DNA of 64,000 nt from Pandoraea cepalis (GCF_902459665.1 NZ_CABPSL010000006.1:1-64000), one strand, 5' to 3'; counted from the stretch's first letter, positions 46,507-57,311 are shown. Notes: a model not told the origin generated them from the sequence alone. A program made the numbers and translations.

Positions 46507-47454
46507 TCAGTTCGTCAGCGTTGCCCCCGGTGGGGTATGGGCCACCGCGCGCGCCGTTTCGAGAAATCCTTCGAGGACAGGGGTGACTTCGGCCGTGCGC
46601 CAGAGCAGGCCCGTCTCGATGAGGGTGCTCGTCTCGCGTAGCGCGCGATAGGTCACGCCGGTGCGGCGCAGATGGCACAGCGATTGCGGCACCAGGGCCA
46701 CGCCCATGCCCGCCGACACCAGGCTCACGATGGTCTGCATTTGAATGGCCTCCTGCCCCACGCGCGGCGTGAGGCCAAGTGCGGCGTAGCAGCCCATGAT
46801 GATGTCGTAGAACGCCGGCGCCACGCGCCGTGGGAAGATGACGAGCGGTTCGTCGGCAAAGTCGGCCAGACTGACCGGGGCGCCCGGCTGGGCGTCGGCA
46901 GCGGTGTCGTCGCCGGCAGCCATGCCCCGCCCGGCCGGCAACGCCAGCATCAGCGGTTCGCGCACGATCGGCAGATAGGACAGTTCGTTGGCGTAACGAG
47001 CAGGCACCGGCGGGATGAAGAGGCCGGCGTCGATGCGTCCATCCATGAGCGCCTCGACTTGCACGTCGCTCGTCGCTTCGAGCAGTTGCAGACGCACGCG
47101 CGGATAGCGCTCGCCGAACTCGCGCAGCAGCGGCGGCAGAATGCCATAGTCCGCCGTGGAGACGAAGCCTAGCGAGAGCGTGCCGACCTCCCCATGCGCC
47201 AGCCCCTGTGCGAACGCGGGCAGCGCGTCGGCGTCCGCCAGAATGCGCCGTACCTCGGGCAGTAGTTGCCGGCCCACGGCCGTCAGCTCCACCGACCGGT
47301 TGGTCCGCACGAAAAGCGGGGCCCCCAACGACGCCTCCAGCGCCCGGATCTGCTGCGAGAGCGGGGGCTGGGTCATCGACAGACGCTGGGCCGCACGGCC
47401 GAAATGCCGCTCTTCGGCCACCGCAACGAAGTACCTGAGTTGACGTAGATCCAT
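46507..47454 (-). CDS. LysR-family transcriptional regulator next to ilvD
   Basis: A 315-residue regulator with the LysR helix-turn-helix MDLRQLRYFVAVAEERHFGRAAQRL...SMTQPPLSQQIRALEASLG and an effector-binding domain (about 90-300). It is divergent from the first ilvD, with an inverted repeat between them. LysR regulators normally control the adjacent divergent gene, so it probably governs ilvD or branched-chain amino acid flux. It is not the classic IlvY by any motif that I can name. Confidence 0.85.
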   Translation of the reverse strand: MDLRQLRYFVAVAEERHFGRAAQRLSMTQPPLSQQIRALEASLGAPLFVRTNRSVELTAVGRQLLPEVRRILADADALPAFAQGLAHGEVGTLSLGFVSTADYGILPPLLREFGERYPRVRLQLLEATSDVQVEALMDGRIDAGLFIPPVPARYANELSYLPIVREPLMLALPAGRGMAAGDDTAADAQPGAPVSLADFADEPLVIFPRRVAPAFYDIIMGCYAALGLTPRVGQEAIQMQTIVSLVSAGMGVALVPQSLCHLRRTGVTYRALRETSTLIETGLLWRTAEVTPVLEGFLETARAVAHTPPGATLTN

Positions 47455-47466
47455 GATATGTTTTTC

Positions 47467-47481
47467 GACTCAATCCGAGTC
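47467..47481. promoter_or_regulatory. Inverted repeat, candidate LysR site, beside a TTGACA box
   Basis: GACTC-AATCC-GAGTC is a perfect 5-bp inverted repeat lying 13 bases before the LysR gene; TTT/AAA flanks extend it. A TTGACA (47493-47498) on the plus strand, 12 bases away, could be the -35 box of ilvD, though no clear -10 follows. Position and symmetry fit a LysR-type operator. Confidence 0.45.
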
Positions 47482-47674
47482 AAATAATATATTTGACAAG
47501 CATTCAAGGAAAGACGAATCTTGATGTCCGGCCGACGCTGGCGTGCCGCGCGGCCATGGCAGCTTTGCCCAGCCACGCGCAAGTCCAGACCGAATCCAGA
47601 GCGAATTCAGACCGAATGTCGCCTGGCGGCCCCGTATTCGTTCATCCCACAAGCACAGCGTTCCAGAGACGACC

Positions 47675-49543
47675 ATGCCTCAATACCGTTCCCGCACCTC
47701 GACCCACGGCCGCAACATGGCCGGCGCCCGCGCCCTGTGGCGCGCCACCGGCATGAAAGACGACGACTTCGGCAAGCCGATCATCGCCGTGGTCAACTCC
47801 TTCACGCAATTCGTGCCGGGTCACGTGCACCTGCGCGATCTGGGCGCTGTGGTCGCCAAGGAGATCGAAGCGGCCGGCGGTGTAGCCAAGGAATTCAATA
47901 CCATCGCCGTGGACGACGGCATCGCCATGGGTCACGGCGGCATGCTGTACTCGCTGCCGTCGCGCGAGCTGATCGCCGACTCGGTGGAATATATGGTCAA
48001 CGCGCACTGCGCCGATGCCATGGTCTGCATCTCGAACTGCGACAAGATCACCCCGGGCATGCTCATGGCCGCCATGCGCCTGAACATTCCGGTCGTGTTC
48101 GTCTCGGGCGGCCCGATGGAAGCGGGCAAGGTCAAGAATGGCGACGGCCAGGTCATCGCCAAGATCGACCTGATCGACGCCATGATCAAGGCAGCCGACC
48201 CGAAAGTGAGCGACGCCGAAGTCGCGGAAATCGAGCGCAGCGCCTGCCCGACGTGCGGTTCGTGCTCGGGCATGTTCACCGCCAACTCGATGAACTGCCT
48301 GACCGAAGCCATTGGTCTCGCGTTGCCGGGCAACGGCACCATCGTCGCCACGCACGCCTGGCGCCGCGGGCTGTTCGAACAGGCCGGCCGTCTCGTGGTC
48401 GACCTGTGCCGTCGCTATTACCAGGAAGACGACGCCTCGGTGCTGCCGCGCAACATCGCGACCAAGGCAGCGTTCGAAAACGCCATGGCGCTCGACGTGG
48501 CCATGGGCGGCTCGACCAACACGGTGCTGCACCTGCTCGCCGCCGCGCAGGAAGCCGGCGTCGACTTCAAGATGGCCGACATCGACCGCATCTCGCGCAA
48601 GGTTCCCTGCCTGTGCAAGGCGGCCCCGGCGACCGACAAGTACCACATCGAAGACGTGCACCGTGCGGGCGGCATCATCGGCATTCTGGGTGAACTCGCG
48701 CGCGGCGGGCTGCTCGATACGTCTTGCGGCAACGTACACAGCGGCACGCTCGGCAACGCCATCGCGCAGTGGGATGTGGCCGCCGACGCGGGCGACAAGG
48801 CGCACACGTTCTACAGCGCCGCCCCTGGCGGTGTGCCCACGACCATCGCCTTCAGCCAGTCGTCAATCTATCCGTCGCTCGATCTGAACCGGGAAACCGG
48901 ATGTATCCGCGACAAGGAACACGCCTATACGAAGGACGGCGGCCTGGCCGTGCTGTACGGCAACCTCGCCGAGAAGGGCTGTATCGTGAAGACGGCCGGC
49001 GTCGACGAATCGCAGTGGGTGTTCACGGGCCGTGCGCGCGTGTACGAAAGCCAGGACGATGCCGTCGACGGCATCCTGGGCGATCAGGTCCAGCCGGGTG
49101 ACGTGGTCGTGATCCGCTACGAAGGCCCGAAGGGCGGCCCGGGCATGCAGGAAATGCTGTACCCGACCTCGTACCTGAAATCGAAGGGGCTGGGCAAGAC
49201 GTGCGCCCTGTTCACGGACGGCCGGTTCTCGGGCGGTTCGTCGGGCCTGGTGATCGGCCACGCCTCGCCGGAAGCGGCCGAAGGCGGCATCATCGGTCTG
49301 GTGGAAGACGGTGACGTGATCGAGATCGACATCACCCAGCGCAAGATGCATCTGGCCGTGTCCGACGACGAACTGGCGCGCCGCCGCGCCGCCATGCAAG
49401 CCCGTGGCGACCAGGCATGGCAGCCGGCGAATCGCGAGCGTGTGGTGTCGCAAGCGCTGCAAGCGTACGCCGCGCTGGCCACCTCGGCCGACCGCGGCGC
49501 GGTGCGCGACCTGTCGCAACTGAAGCTGGGCAAGCGCGGATAA
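47675..49543 (+). CDS. ilvD: Dihydroxy-acid dehydratase, long (E. coli-type) form
   Basis: A 622-residue Fe-S dehydratase converting dihydroxyisovalerate and dihydroxymethylvalerate to the keto acids for valine and isoleucine. Cysteines are at 122 ([10 protein letters not shown]) and in [10 protein letters not shown] (191, 194, 197), the pattern of the oxygen-sensitive [4Fe-4S] E. coli enzyme. The start [20 protein letters not shown] is conserved; the open frame 132 bases upstream is not coding. A second, different ilvD follows after 257 bases. Confidence 0.94.
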   Translation: MPQYRSRTSTHGRNMAGARALWRATGMKDDDFGKPIIAVVNSFTQFVPGHVHLRDLGAVVAKEIEAAGGVAKEFNTIAVDDGIAMGHGGMLYSLPSRELIADSVEYMVNAHCADAMVCISNCDKITPGMLMAAMRLNIPVVFVSGGPMEAGKVKNGDGQVIAKIDLIDAMIKAADPKVSDAEVAEIERSACPTCGSCSGMFTANSMNCLTEAIGLALPGNGTIVATHAWRRGLFEQAGRLVVDLCRRYYQEDDASVLPRNIATKAAFENAMALDVAMGGSTNTVLHLLAAAQEAGVDFKMADIDRISRKVPCLCKAAPATDKYHIEDVHRAGGIIGILGELARGGLLDTSCGNVHSGTLGNAIAQWDVAADAGDKAHTFYSAAPGGVPTTIAFSQSSIYPSLDLNRETGCIRDKEHAYTKDGGLAVLYGNLAEKGCIVKTAGVDESQWVFTGRARVYESQDDAVDGILGDQVQPGDVVVIRYEGPKGGPGMQEMLYPTSYLKSKGLGKTCALFTDGRFSGGSSGLVIGHASPEAAEGGIIGLVEDGDVIEIDITQRKMHLAVSDDELARRRAAMQARGDQAWQPANRERVVSQALQAYAALATSADRGAVRDLSQLKLGKRG

Positions 49544-49611
49544 CGCGAAGAATGCGCAACGAAAGCGCCGATTGGAGTGGTCGGTGCGATCGATGCGATC
49601 GGCGTGAATCA

Positions 49612-49639
49612 CGGGAGCCGTCGCGTGCGGCGGCTCCCG
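49612..49639 (+). terminator. Hairpin after the first ilvD
   Basis: A perfect 9-bp stem CGGGAGCCG / CGGCTCCCG with a ten-base loop, 68 bases after the ilvD stop. There is no T run, so it may be a weak or Rho-assisted terminator. Confidence 0.5.
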
Positions 49640-49800
49640 CGCAGAACTTGACGTAAAGTGACGCAGTAGTGAAGCAGCAATGCCCTTGAGCGGCGCACCC
49701 GGACGACGGGCGTACCGCCAGCATGACAGCGTGATACAACAACGCTTGTGCGCGACGCTGCGGTAGCCTGTGGCGTGGTGCATCCCCACAGGAGACCGTC

Positions 49801-51474
49801 ATGGCATTCAACCGTCGTTCGCGAAACGTCACGCAAGGCGTGGCCCGTTCGCCCAACCGCTCGATGTACTATGCGCTGGGCTACAAGGAAGAAGACTTCG
49901 ACAATCCGATGATCGGCGTGGCCAACGGCCATTCGACGATCACCCCGTGCAACGCGGGGCTGCAGCGGCTGGCAGACGCCGCCGTCGATGCCATCAAGAC
50001 CCATCAGGCCAATCCGCAGACGTTCGGCACTCCCACCATTTCCGACGGCATGTCGATGGGCACGGAGGGCATGAAGTACTCGCTCGTCTCGCGCGAAGTC
50101 ATTGCCGACTGTATCGAGACCGCCGTGCAGGGGCAGTGGATGGACGGCGTGGTCGTGATCGGCGGCTGCGACAAGAACATGCCGGGCGGCATGATCGCGC
50201 TGGCGCGCATCAACGTGCCGGGCATCTATGTCTACGGCGGCACCATCAAGCCGGGCAACTGGAAGGGCAAGGATCTCACCATCGTCTCGTCGTTCGAGGC
50301 CGTGGGCGAATTCACCGCCGGGCGCATGACCGAGGCCGATTTCAAGGGCATCGAGAAGAATGCGTGTCCGTCGACCGGGTCGTGCGGGGGCATGTACACG
50401 GCCAACACGATGAGTTCGTCGTTCGAGGCGCTGGGCATGTCGTTGCTGTATTCGTCGACGATGGCCAACCCCGATCAGGAAAAGGTCGACTCGGCGGCCG
50501 AATCGGCGCGCGTGCTGATCGAAGCGGTCAAGAAAGATCTCAAGCCACGCGACATCATCACGCGCAAGTCCATCGAAAATGCAGTGGCGCTCATCATGGC
50601 CACGGGCGGTTCCACCAACGCAGTGCTGCACTATCTCGCTATCGCGCACGCGGCCGACATCGACTGGAGCATCGACGACTTCGAGCGCATTCGCGAGCGC
50701 GTGCCGGTCCTGTGCGACCTGAAGCCGTCGGGCAAGTACGTGGCGACCGACCTGCACAAGGCCGGTGGCATTCCGCAAGTGCTCAAGATCCTGCTCGACG
50801 CCGGCCTGCTGCACGGCGATTGCATGACGATCACCGGCCGGACCCTCGCGGAAGAACTCAAGGACGTGCCGTCGGTGCCGCGTGCCGACCAGCATGTGAT
50901 CTTCCCCATCGACAAGGCACTCTACAAGGAAGGGCATCTCGCGATCCTCAAGGGCAATCTGGCGGAAGATGGCGCCGTCGCGAAGATCACGGGCCTGAAG
51001 AATCCGGTCATCACCGGCCCGGCGCGCGTGTTCGACGACGAACAAAGTGCGATGGACGCAATCCTTGCCGACAAGATCCAGGCCGGCGACGTGCTCGTGC
51101 TGCGCTACCTCGGTCCGAAGGGTGGCCCGGGCATGCCGGAGATGCTCGCGCCGACGTCGGCAATCATCGGCAAGGGACTCGGCGAGACGGTCGGCTTCAT
51201 TACCGATGGTCGATTCTCGGGCGGTACGTGGGGCATGGTCGTCGGGCACGTGGCGCCCGAAGCGTTCGTGGGCGGCACGATTGCCCTCGTGCACGAAGGC
51301 GACTCGATCACCATCGACGCGCACAAGCTGCTGCTGCAACTGAATGTGCCGGGCGATGAACTGGCAAGGCGTCGCGCCGCGTGGAAGGCGCCCGCGCCTC
51401 GTTATACCCGGGGCGTCATGGCCAAGTATGCCGCACTGGCACAACCGGCCAACAAGGGGGCGGTCACGGGCTGA
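49801..51474 (+). CDS. ilvD: Dihydroxy-acid dehydratase, short form
   Basis: A 557-residue member of the same family but of the shorter subgroup. Cysteines lie at 50 (TITPC), 123 ([10 protein letters not shown]), 189 and 195 ([15 protein letters not shown]). This set matches the [2Fe-2S] plant/actinobacterial type, which is more oxygen-stable. AGGAGACCGTC precedes the ATG. It is not a recent duplicate of the gene before it. Both are intact, so the cell may use one under aerobic stress or one may act on sugar acids. Confidence 0.93.
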   Translation: MAFNRRSRNVTQGVARSPNRSMYYALGYKEEDFDNPMIGVANGHSTITPCNAGLQRLADAAVDAIKTHQANPQTFGTPTISDGMSMGTEGMKYSLVSREVIADCIETAVQGQWMDGVVVIGGCDKNMPGGMIALARINVPGIYVYGGTIKPGNWKGKDLTIVSSFEAVGEFTAGRMTEADFKGIEKNACPSTGSCGGMYTANTMSSSFEALGMSLLYSSTMANPDQEKVDSAAESARVLIEAVKKDLKPRDIITRKSIENAVALIMATGGSTNAVLHYLAIAHAADIDWSIDDFERIRERVPVLCDLKPSGKYVATDLHKAGGIPQVLKILLDAGLLHGDCMTITGRTLAEELKDVPSVPRADQHVIFPIDKALYKEGHLAILKGNLAEDGAVAKITGLKNPVITGPARVFDDEQSAMDAILADKIQAGDVLVLRYLGPKGGPGMPEMLAPTSAIIGKGLGETVGFITDGRFSGGTWGMVVGHVAPEAFVGGTIALVHEGDSITIDAHKLLLQLNVPGDELARRRAAWKAPAPRYTRGVMAKYAALAQPANKGAVTG

Positions 51475-51494
51475 CCTTGACGTTGGAACGCACG

Positions 51495-51534
51495 AACGGC
51501 ACCGCTTGCCTCCCTGGCCACGGTGCCGTTTTTT
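51495..51534 (+). terminator. Terminator after the second ilvD
   Basis: Stem AACGGCACCG / CGGTGCCGTT (51495-51504 with 51521-51530) followed by six T in a row (51529-51534). Confidence 0.9.
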
Positions 51535-51674
51535 CATGCACCTTTGTGCCGAGTCGCGCATTGTGCGCGCCGCCTTATAATGGCGCATCGATGCGCCTGC
51601 CCAACGTCGTCACCCATGGACGTCCAACTCACGCAGCCCCGCATCGGGATCTGTGAACGATCGGGGAGTATCGA

Positions 51675-52061
51675 ATGAAGGCAAGCAACGGCAAGTCTGC
51701 CGGGGCCATGGTCGGTGCGTGGCTGTTGATCGCGGCGGGCGCTGCTCTCGCGCAGACAACCCCGCCGTCGCCGTCGGCCACGGGGGCGCAGTACACGCAA
51801 AACGCCCAAGCCATGGAAAAGCTCGCCCGCGAGCGCAATTGCATGACCTGCCACGCCGTCGACCGGACGTTGCTCGCGCCGTCCTACCGGGATATTGCCA
51901 AACGCTACGAAGGGCAGCCTGGCGCCGCCGCCGATCTCGCACGAACCATTGCGGACGGCAGTCGCGGTAAATGGGGAAGCATTCCGATGCCCGCCAGCCC
52001 TCAGCTCGCCCCGGGCGAGGCGGGCCGTCTGGCACACTGGATTCTTGGCCTCGGACACTGA
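51675..52061 (+). CDS. Small cytochrome c (c551/c552 type)
   Basis: A 128-residue monohaem protein. The signal peptide is AMVGAWLLIAAGAALAQ; the haem site is CMTCH (56-60), and the sixth ligand is probably the Met in WGSIPMPASP. GGGAG precedes the ATG. It is a periplasmic electron carrier of class I. It is not near any oxidase or dehydrogenase, so its partner is unknown. It converges on the DUF2486 gene. Confidence 0.9.
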   Translation: MKASNGKSAGAMVGAWLLIAAGAALAQTTPPSPSATGAQYTQNAQAMEKLARERNCMTCHAVDRTLLAPSYRDIAKRYEGQPGAAADLARTIADGSRGKWGSIPMPASPQLAPGEAGRLAHWILGLGH

Positions 52062-52150
52062 GCCGTCGGACACCGAGGCCTCGGATGCACGGCCGTAAGC
52101 GTTGCTGCGCGTTACAGCAAGGCCCGTCGGCAACCACCGCCCCTCGAGCG

Positions 52151-52504
52151 CTACGAACGAACCTGCTTCGCGACCTCTTCGATCACCGCCTGCCGAATTC
52201 GGTCCGGCAATTGCGCTTGCAAAGCGTCGGCGACCTGCTTGCCGATCAGTTGCACCAGCCAGGACGTCTGGTCGATCAGTGCGTCGTGACAGCGGCGCTC
52301 CACCATCGTCGTGATTTCATCCGCCAGTTGCAGCGTGAGCCGGGCACTCACACGCTCGGCAAACACCGCGACATCGGCCGGCACACCTAACTCGGCTGCC
52401 GGTGCGGCCGATGCGGTATCCGGCACCGGCGTTGCCTCCCCGGGGGCGAGCACTTCGGTCAGCGTGGGAATGCCGGGGTCCGTGCGCTCGGGCTCGTTCG
52501 TCAC
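52151..52504 (-). CDS. DUF2486 family protein
   Basis: A 117-residue protein found after holC in Burkholderia and relatives. The GTG start overlaps the holC stop (GTGA). The N terminus is acidic and Pro-rich (IPTLTEVLAPGEATPVPD), followed by a helical amphipathic part (QLADEITTMVERRCHDALIDQ; LIGKQVADALQAQLPDRIRQ). Function unknown; the tight coupling to holC is the only clue. Confidence 0.78.
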   Translation of the reverse strand: MTNEPERTDPGIPTLTEVLAPGEATPVPDTASAAPAAELGVPADVAVFAERVSARLTLQLADEITTMVERRCHDALIDQTSWLVQLIGKQVADALQAQLPDRIRQAVIEEVAKQVRS

Positions 52505-52923
52505 GATCCGCCTCTCTGGTCGTAATTGTTGAGGGTGTAGCCGCGATCGCGGTAGAAACGATAGCGTTCGCGCGCACCGGACAATTCGTCCGGCGTGTCG
52601 CCCACGATCTCCACCACGCGTTCGAAGCGGGCGAAGTGCGTCGGCACGCTGCCCGCCAGATTCAACAGCACCTGATGATGCTGCACCTCTTCATCGAGGG
52701 CGGCCAGCACGACGGGTGTCTGCGGGGCAAGCGGGTCCTGGGTGAAGCAATGCGGCACGAATTCGAGCGGCGAGAACGTCCACAGCGTCTGGTCGAACGC
52801 GCGCAGCACGTCGGGCTCACCGACGACCACGAGCGTTTGTCCGGCGCCGTACACCTTGCGCGCGAACCGGCACGCGTAATCGAGCCGGTTCGCCACGTGC
52901 GTGTGGAAGTCGACGCGCGTCAC
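52501..52923 (-). CDS. holC: DNA polymerase III chi subunit
   Basis: A 140-residue clamp-loader accessory subunit that links the replicase to SSB. The start [25 protein letters not shown] and the core PLEFVPHCF / [11 protein letters not shown] identify HolC. It starts with GTG overlapping the pepA stop (GTGA) and overlaps DUF2486 at its end. The pepA-holC order is conserved across proteobacteria. Confidence 0.92.
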   Translation of the reverse strand: MTRVDFHTHVANRLDYACRFARKVYGAGQTLVVVGEPDVLRAFDQTLWTFSPLEFVPHCFTQDPLAPQTPVVLAALDEEVQHHQVLLNLAGSVPTHFARFERVVEIVGDTPDELSGARERYRFYRDRGYTLNNYDQRGGS

Positions 52924-54431
52924 CGGGCTTCGCGATCGATCAGGAATTGCGTAAGCAACGGCACCGGACGCCCCGTCGCCCCCTTGGCCGCCCCGCTCTT
53001 CCATGCCGTGCCGGCGATGTCGAGGTGGGCCCATTCATACTTCTCGGTAAAGCGCGACAGGAAGCAGGCTGCCGTCACGCTGCCGGCCGGGCGCCCGCCG
53101 ATGTTCGCCATGTCGGCGAAGTTCGACTTGAGCTGCTCCTGATACTCCTCCTCGACCGGTAGACGCCAAGCCGTGTCGCCCGCCGTGCGACCGGCCGCGA
53201 GCAGTTCGTCGGCGAGCGCGTCGCTCTTCGAGAAGAGACCCGTGTTCACGTGACCCAGCGCGATGATGCAGGCGCCCGTGAGCGTGGCGACGTCGATCAC
53301 GGCGGCCGGCTTGAAACGCTCGGCATAGGTAAGCGCGTCGCACAGGATCAGGCGGCCTTCGGCATCGGTGTTGAGCACTTCGATCGTCTGGCCGGACATG
53401 CTGGTCACCACGTCGCCCGGCTTCGTCGCACGCCCGCCCGGCATGTTCTCCGTGGCCGGCACGATGGCGATGACGTTGAGCTTGAGGCCCATCTCGGCGA
53501 CGGCACGCATCGTTCCGAGCACAGAGGCCGCGCCGCACATGTCGTACTTCATCTCGTCCATGCCCTCACCGGGCTTGATCGAGATGCCGCCCGAGTCGAA
53601 CGTCACGCCCTTGCCGACCAGCACGATCGGAGCCTGCTTGGCGGCGCCGCCTTCGTACTTGAGCACGATGAACTGCGGCGGCTGCACCGACCCCCGGGCG
53701 ACCGACAGGAACGAGCCCATCTTGAGCGCTTCGATCTGCTTCGGCCCGAGGATGTCGGCCTTGAGCTTGAACTCGCGCGCGAGCTTGCGGGCCGTATCGG
53801 CCAGATAGGTCGGCGTGCAGACGTTGCCCGGCAGGTTGCCCAGGTCCTTGGTGAGCGCCATGCCGTTGGCGATCGCCTCGCCATGCTTGGCCGCGACCTT
53901 GGCCGCCTTCAGGTCCTCGGGCGCCACCGCGAAGAGCACCTTGCGCAGCGCCGTGTTGGACGGCTCGGCCTTGCTCTTCATCTGTGTGAAACGGTAGGTC
54001 GCCTCGCGCAGGGCGAGGATCGAGGCGCACACGGCCCAGGCGGTGTCCCGCTTGGCCACCGCGGCTTGCGGCAGTGTCCAGATGGCATCGGACGCACGCG
54101 ACGCCAGCACCGCGCGCGCGGCGGCGCGCGCGGCTTCGTTGAAGCCCTTGGGCGAGAACTGGTCTTCGCGGCCCAGACCGACGAACAGCACACGTGCCTG
54201 GCTCCATCCGGCGACCTCATGCAGCATCAGCGTGCTGCCGAGCTTGCCATCGAGTTCGCCACGCTTGACCATGCGGGCGAGCAGGCCCTTGCTGACGACG
54301 TCCAGCGCCTTGGCGAGCCCCGCGAGCGGCTGTTGCTCGAACACACCGACCACCAGACACTCCGTCTTGGCGTTGGCAAGGCCGGCCTGACCGGCCTTGG
54401 TCGAATCGAAGGCTTTTGTGCTAAAGTCCAT
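52920..54431 (-). CDS. pepA: Leucyl aminopeptidase
   Basis: A 503-residue M17 metallopeptidase. The two-metal site is visible in [26 protein letters not shown] and [17 protein letters not shown], with the catalytic Lys and Arg. E. coli PepA also binds DNA at cer sites and carAB. GAGGAAAG precedes the ATG at 54431. It heads a coupled operon with holC and DUF2486 and is divergent from lptF, with 91 bases between. Confidence 0.95.
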   Translation of the reverse strand: MDFSTKAFDSTKAGQAGLANAKTECLVVGVFEQQPLAGLAKALDVVSKGLLARMVKRGELDGKLGSTLMLHEVAGWSQARVLFVGLGREDQFSPKGFNEAARAAARAVLASRASDAIWTLPQAAVAKRDTAWAVCASILALREATYRFTQMKSKAEPSNTALRKVLFAVAPEDLKAAKVAAKHGEAIANGMALTKDLGNLPGNVCTPTYLADTARKLAREFKLKADILGPKQIEALKMGSFLSVARGSVQPPQFIVLKYEGGAAKQAPIVLVGKGVTFDSGGISIKPGEGMDEMKYDMCGAASVLGTMRAVAEMGLKLNVIAIVPATENMPGGRATKPGDVVTSMSGQTIEVLNTDAEGRLILCDALTYAERFKPAAVIDVATLTGACIIALGHVNTGLFSKSDALADELLAAGRTAGDTAWRLPVEEEYQEQLKSNFADMANIGGRPAGSVTAACFLSRFTEKYEWAHLDIAGTAWKSGAAKGATGRPVPLLTQFLIDREAR

Positions 54432-54522
54432 CGCGCTTTCCTCGGGTAAAATTCGTACGATCCGCAATTATCCGCTTTTTTCCCCGCTCGCCCAACCGCG
54501 AGAGCACCCCAATCGCCATCAC

Positions 54523-55650
54523 ATGATTTTTCAGCGTTCCCTGCAGCGCGAGCTGAACTACACCGCCGGGGCCGTCTTCATGGTGCTGATCACCGTCATG
54601 CTCACCACGATGATGATCCGCATCCTGGGCTTCGCCGCGTCCGGGAAAGCCGACCCGCGCGACGTCCTCGTGCTCATCGGCCTGGCCGTGATCGGCTACC
54701 TGGCCATCATTCTGATCGTGACGCTGTTCGTCTCGATTCTGTTCGTGCTCACCCGCTGGTACCGCGACTCGGAAATGGTCGTGTGGTTCGCCTCGGGCCT
54801 GTCGATCACCCACTTCGTCAAGCCGGTGCTGCGCTTTGCCACGCCCTATCTGGCCGTGATCACATTCTGCGCACTCGTGGCCTGGCCGTGGGCGAACCAG
54901 CAGATCTCCGCGCTCGAAGCCCGCTTCGCCCAACGCGACGACGTCTCGATGATCGCGCCGGGCCAGTTCCGCGAAAGCGCCGCGAGCCACCGGGTGTTCT
55001 TTGTCGAGACCGTTTCGCCGGACGCGACCAAGGTGCACAACGTTTTCGTCTCCGGCACCGAGAACGGCAAGGTCAGCGTAGTCGTCTCGAAAGAGGGGCA
55101 TATCGAAACGGCCAAGGACGGCAATCGCTACATCGTGCTGGAAAAGGGCCGTCGCTACGATGGCGTGCCCGGCCAGCCCGATTACCGTGTGATGGAGTTC
55201 GAGCGCTATGGCGTGAAGATCGACAACCCGGCAGCCGCGCCAACCGACAACACCCCGACCAAGGGGGTGCCGACCCTGCGCCTGTTCCGTGAGATCCAGA
55301 ACCCGATCTTCCGCGGCGAGATCGTCTGGCGTATCGGCCTGCCGCTGCTCGCGCTCGCGCTGGTGTTGCTCGCCGTGCCGCTGGCCTATCAAAACCCGCG
55401 CCACGGCCGCACCGTCAACCTGATCATGGCCGTGCTCATTTACCTCGCGTACACCAACCTGCTGAGCCTCTCGCAGGCGTGGGTGGCGCAAGAGCGCATG
55501 CCGCTCGCCATCGGCGTGTGGTTGTTGCACGCGCTCGCCATGGTTGTCATCGTGCTGCTTTACCTGCGCCGCGTGCGCTTCCGTGGGCTGTTCGGACGTC
55601 GTCGTCTCAGCCGGTCCGGCGGGATGCCTGCATCGGGAGGGATTCGCTGA
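54523..55650 (+). CDS. lptF: LPS export ABC permease LptF
   Basis: A 375-residue inner-membrane protein with the YjgP/YjgQ pattern: MIFQRSLQRELNYTAGAVF and three helices, a periplasmic beta-jellyroll part (about 140-265), then three more helices. It extracts LPS with LptG and LptB. The start at 54523 gives the conserved N terminus; the frame upstream overlaps pepA on the other strand. Its stop overlaps the lptG start (TGATG). Confidence 0.95.
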   Translation: MIFQRSLQRELNYTAGAVFMVLITVMLTTMMIRILGFAASGKADPRDVLVLIGLAVIGYLAIILIVTLFVSILFVLTRWYRDSEMVVWFASGLSITHFVKPVLRFATPYLAVITFCALVAWPWANQQISALEARFAQRDDVSMIAPGQFRESAASHRVFFVETVSPDATKVHNVFVSGTENGKVSVVVSKEGHIETAKDGNRYIVLEKGRRYDGVPGQPDYRVMEFERYGVKIDNPAAAPTDNTPTKGVPTLRLFREIQNPIFRGEIVWRIGLPLLALALVLLAVPLAYQNPRHGRTVNLIMAVLIYLAYTNLLSLSQAWVAQERMPLAIGVWLLHALAMVVIVLLYLRRVRFRGLFGRRRLSRSGGMPASGGIR

Positions 55651-56789
55651 TGCGCATCTATGAGAAATACTTTGCTCGCCAGATCTATCTGGCGTTCCTG
55701 TTCGTGCTGCTCGCGTTCGTCGGTCTGTTCGTCTTCTTCGACCTGGTGAGCGAACTGGGCGACGTCGGCCGTGGGGGATACCGCTTCCAGCATGCCCTCG
55801 CCTACGTGCTGCTGTTCGCGCCGCAGCGCATGTACGAAATCATTCCGGTCGCCGCGCTCATTGCCGCCATCTATGTCTGCGCACAACTGGCGGGCAACTC
55901 GGAGTTCACGATCTTCCGCGTCTCGGGGCTCTCGACCGGTCAGGCGTTGCGCTCGTTGCTGAAAATCGGTTTCCCGATCGTGCTGATCACCTTCGTCATT
56001 GGCGAGTACGTCGCACCGAATGCCGAGCAACTCGCGCAGAAGATTCGTCTCGAAGCGCTGGGCAGTTCGGTCTCGGCAGGGTTTCGCTCGGGTGTCTGGG
56101 TCAAGGACACCGTCGATCAGGACGGCTCGCGCCTCACCCGCTTCATCAATGTCGGCACGCTCAATCCCGACAACACCATTGCCAACGTTCGCATTTACGA
56201 ATTCGACGACAAGTTGCGTCTCGACAGCGTGCGACTGGCCAAGCTGGGGCAGTTCGAAGCGCCAAACTTCTGGAAGCTGACAGACGTGTCCGAAACGGTC
56301 TTCAGCGCGACGAACGACGCCGCGGCCGGCACCGATCCGCTGCGCGCCCTGGTGCAGAGCAAGCAGGTGCATATCGCCACGGTGCAGATGCGCTCGGAAC
56401 TCACACCGCAGATCCTGTCCGTGTTGATGGTCTCGCCCGACAACATGGCCATCGGCAGTCTTTACAGCTACATCGGCCATCTGAAGGAAAACCAGCAGAA
56501 CACCGACCGCTACAATCTCGCGCTCTGGCAGAAGCTGCTGTACCCGTTCGCCGTCTTTGTGATGATGGCGCTGGCGCTGCCGTTCGCTTACTTGCACGCG
56601 CGCGCCGGGGCCATCGGCCTGAAGGTGTTCGGCGGGATCATGCTCGGCATGAGCTTCCAGTTGATCAACAACCTGTTCTCGCACCTGGGCTTGCTCAACA
56701 CCTGGCCGGCGTGGTTCACCGCCGCGTTACCGTCGTTACTCTATCTGGTGCTCGCCATCGCGGCGTTGCGCTGGGTCGATAAACACTGA
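55650..56789 (+). CDS. lptG: LPS export ABC permease LptG
   Basis: A 379-residue partner of LptF with MRIYEKYFARQIYLAFLFVLL, a periplasmic domain (about 120-270) and three C-terminal helices (LLYPFAVFVMMALALPFAYLHAR). GGGAGG lies ten bases before the ATG, inside lptF. The pair is divergent from pepA, the same arrangement as in E. coli. The small CbiX gene follows after 10 bases. Confidence 0.95.
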   Translation: MRIYEKYFARQIYLAFLFVLLAFVGLFVFFDLVSELGDVGRGGYRFQHALAYVLLFAPQRMYEIIPVAALIAAIYVCAQLAGNSEFTIFRVSGLSTGQALRSLLKIGFPIVLITFVIGEYVAPNAEQLAQKIRLEALGSSVSAGFRSGVWVKDTVDQDGSRLTRFINVGTLNPDNTIANVRIYEFDDKLRLDSVRLAKLGQFEAPNFWKLTDVSETVFSATNDAAAGTDPLRALVQSKQVHIATVQMRSELTPQILSVLMVSPDNMAIGSLYSYIGHLKENQQNTDRYNLALWQKLLYPFAVFVMMALALPFAYLHARAGAIGLKVFGGIMLGMSFQLINNLFSHLGLLNTWPAWFTAALPSLLYLVLAIAALRWVDKH

Positions 56790-56799
56790 GCCGCCGATC

Positions 56800-57180
56800 A
56801 TGTCCAGCAAACCCGGCATCGTCCTGTTCGCCCACGGATCCCGCGACCCGCGCTGGGCCGAACCGTTCGAGCGTCTGCGCGACAAGCTGAGCGCCCGGCG
56901 TCCCGACGCCGACGTTCAGCTAGCCTTTCTTGAACTGATGACACCGAACCTCGGCGACGCCGTGGCGACCATGACATCGCAGGGAACGTTCGATATCACG
57001 TTGGTGCCGGTCTTTTTGGGCCAGGGTGGCCACGTGAGGCGTGATCTTCCGGCGCTCGCCGACGCTTGCCGCGCCGCCCATCCCCAGCTCGACTTGCGCG
57101 TGAGCGCCGCCATCGGCGAGGACGACACAGTGCTCGACGCCCTCGCCGACTATTGCGGCAGGATGATGGACGGCAGCTGA
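56800..57180 (+). CDS. cbiX: CbiX/SirB-type sirohydrochlorin chelatase, short form
   Basis: A 126-residue single-domain chelatase. The active-site His is in VLFAHGSRDPRW, and a second His in VFLGQGGHVRRDLP. Short CbiX proteins act as homodimers and insert Fe or Co into sirohydrochlorin. The next gene (cobA, opposite strand) makes precorrin-2, the precursor of sirohydrochlorin, so the pair may supply sirohaem for sulfite reductase. It ends in a strong hairpin. Confidence 0.88.
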   Translation: MSSKPGIVLFAHGSRDPRWAEPFERLRDKLSARRPDADVQLAFLELMTPNLGDAVATMTSQGTFDITLVPVFLGQGGHVRRDLPALADACRAAHPQLDLRVSAAIGEDDTVLDALADYCGRMMDGS

Positions 57181-57220
57181 GGGAAATCGCCTCATCTCGG
57201 CAGGGCATCGCCAGAATGAG

Positions 57221-57256
57221 AAAACGGCGTCACAGGGTGAACTGTGACGCCGTTTT
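57221..57256. terminator. Bidirectional terminator between cbiX and cobA
   Basis: A perfect 15-bp stem AAAACGGCGTCACAG / CTGTGACGCCGTTTT with a six-base loop between convergent genes, with A4 and T4 at the outer ends. Confidence 0.88.
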
Positions 57257-57311
57257 GCGTAAACCGTGACCGGCACCAATGACGCTGACTGACGCTCGGG
57301 GGCGATCGCCG

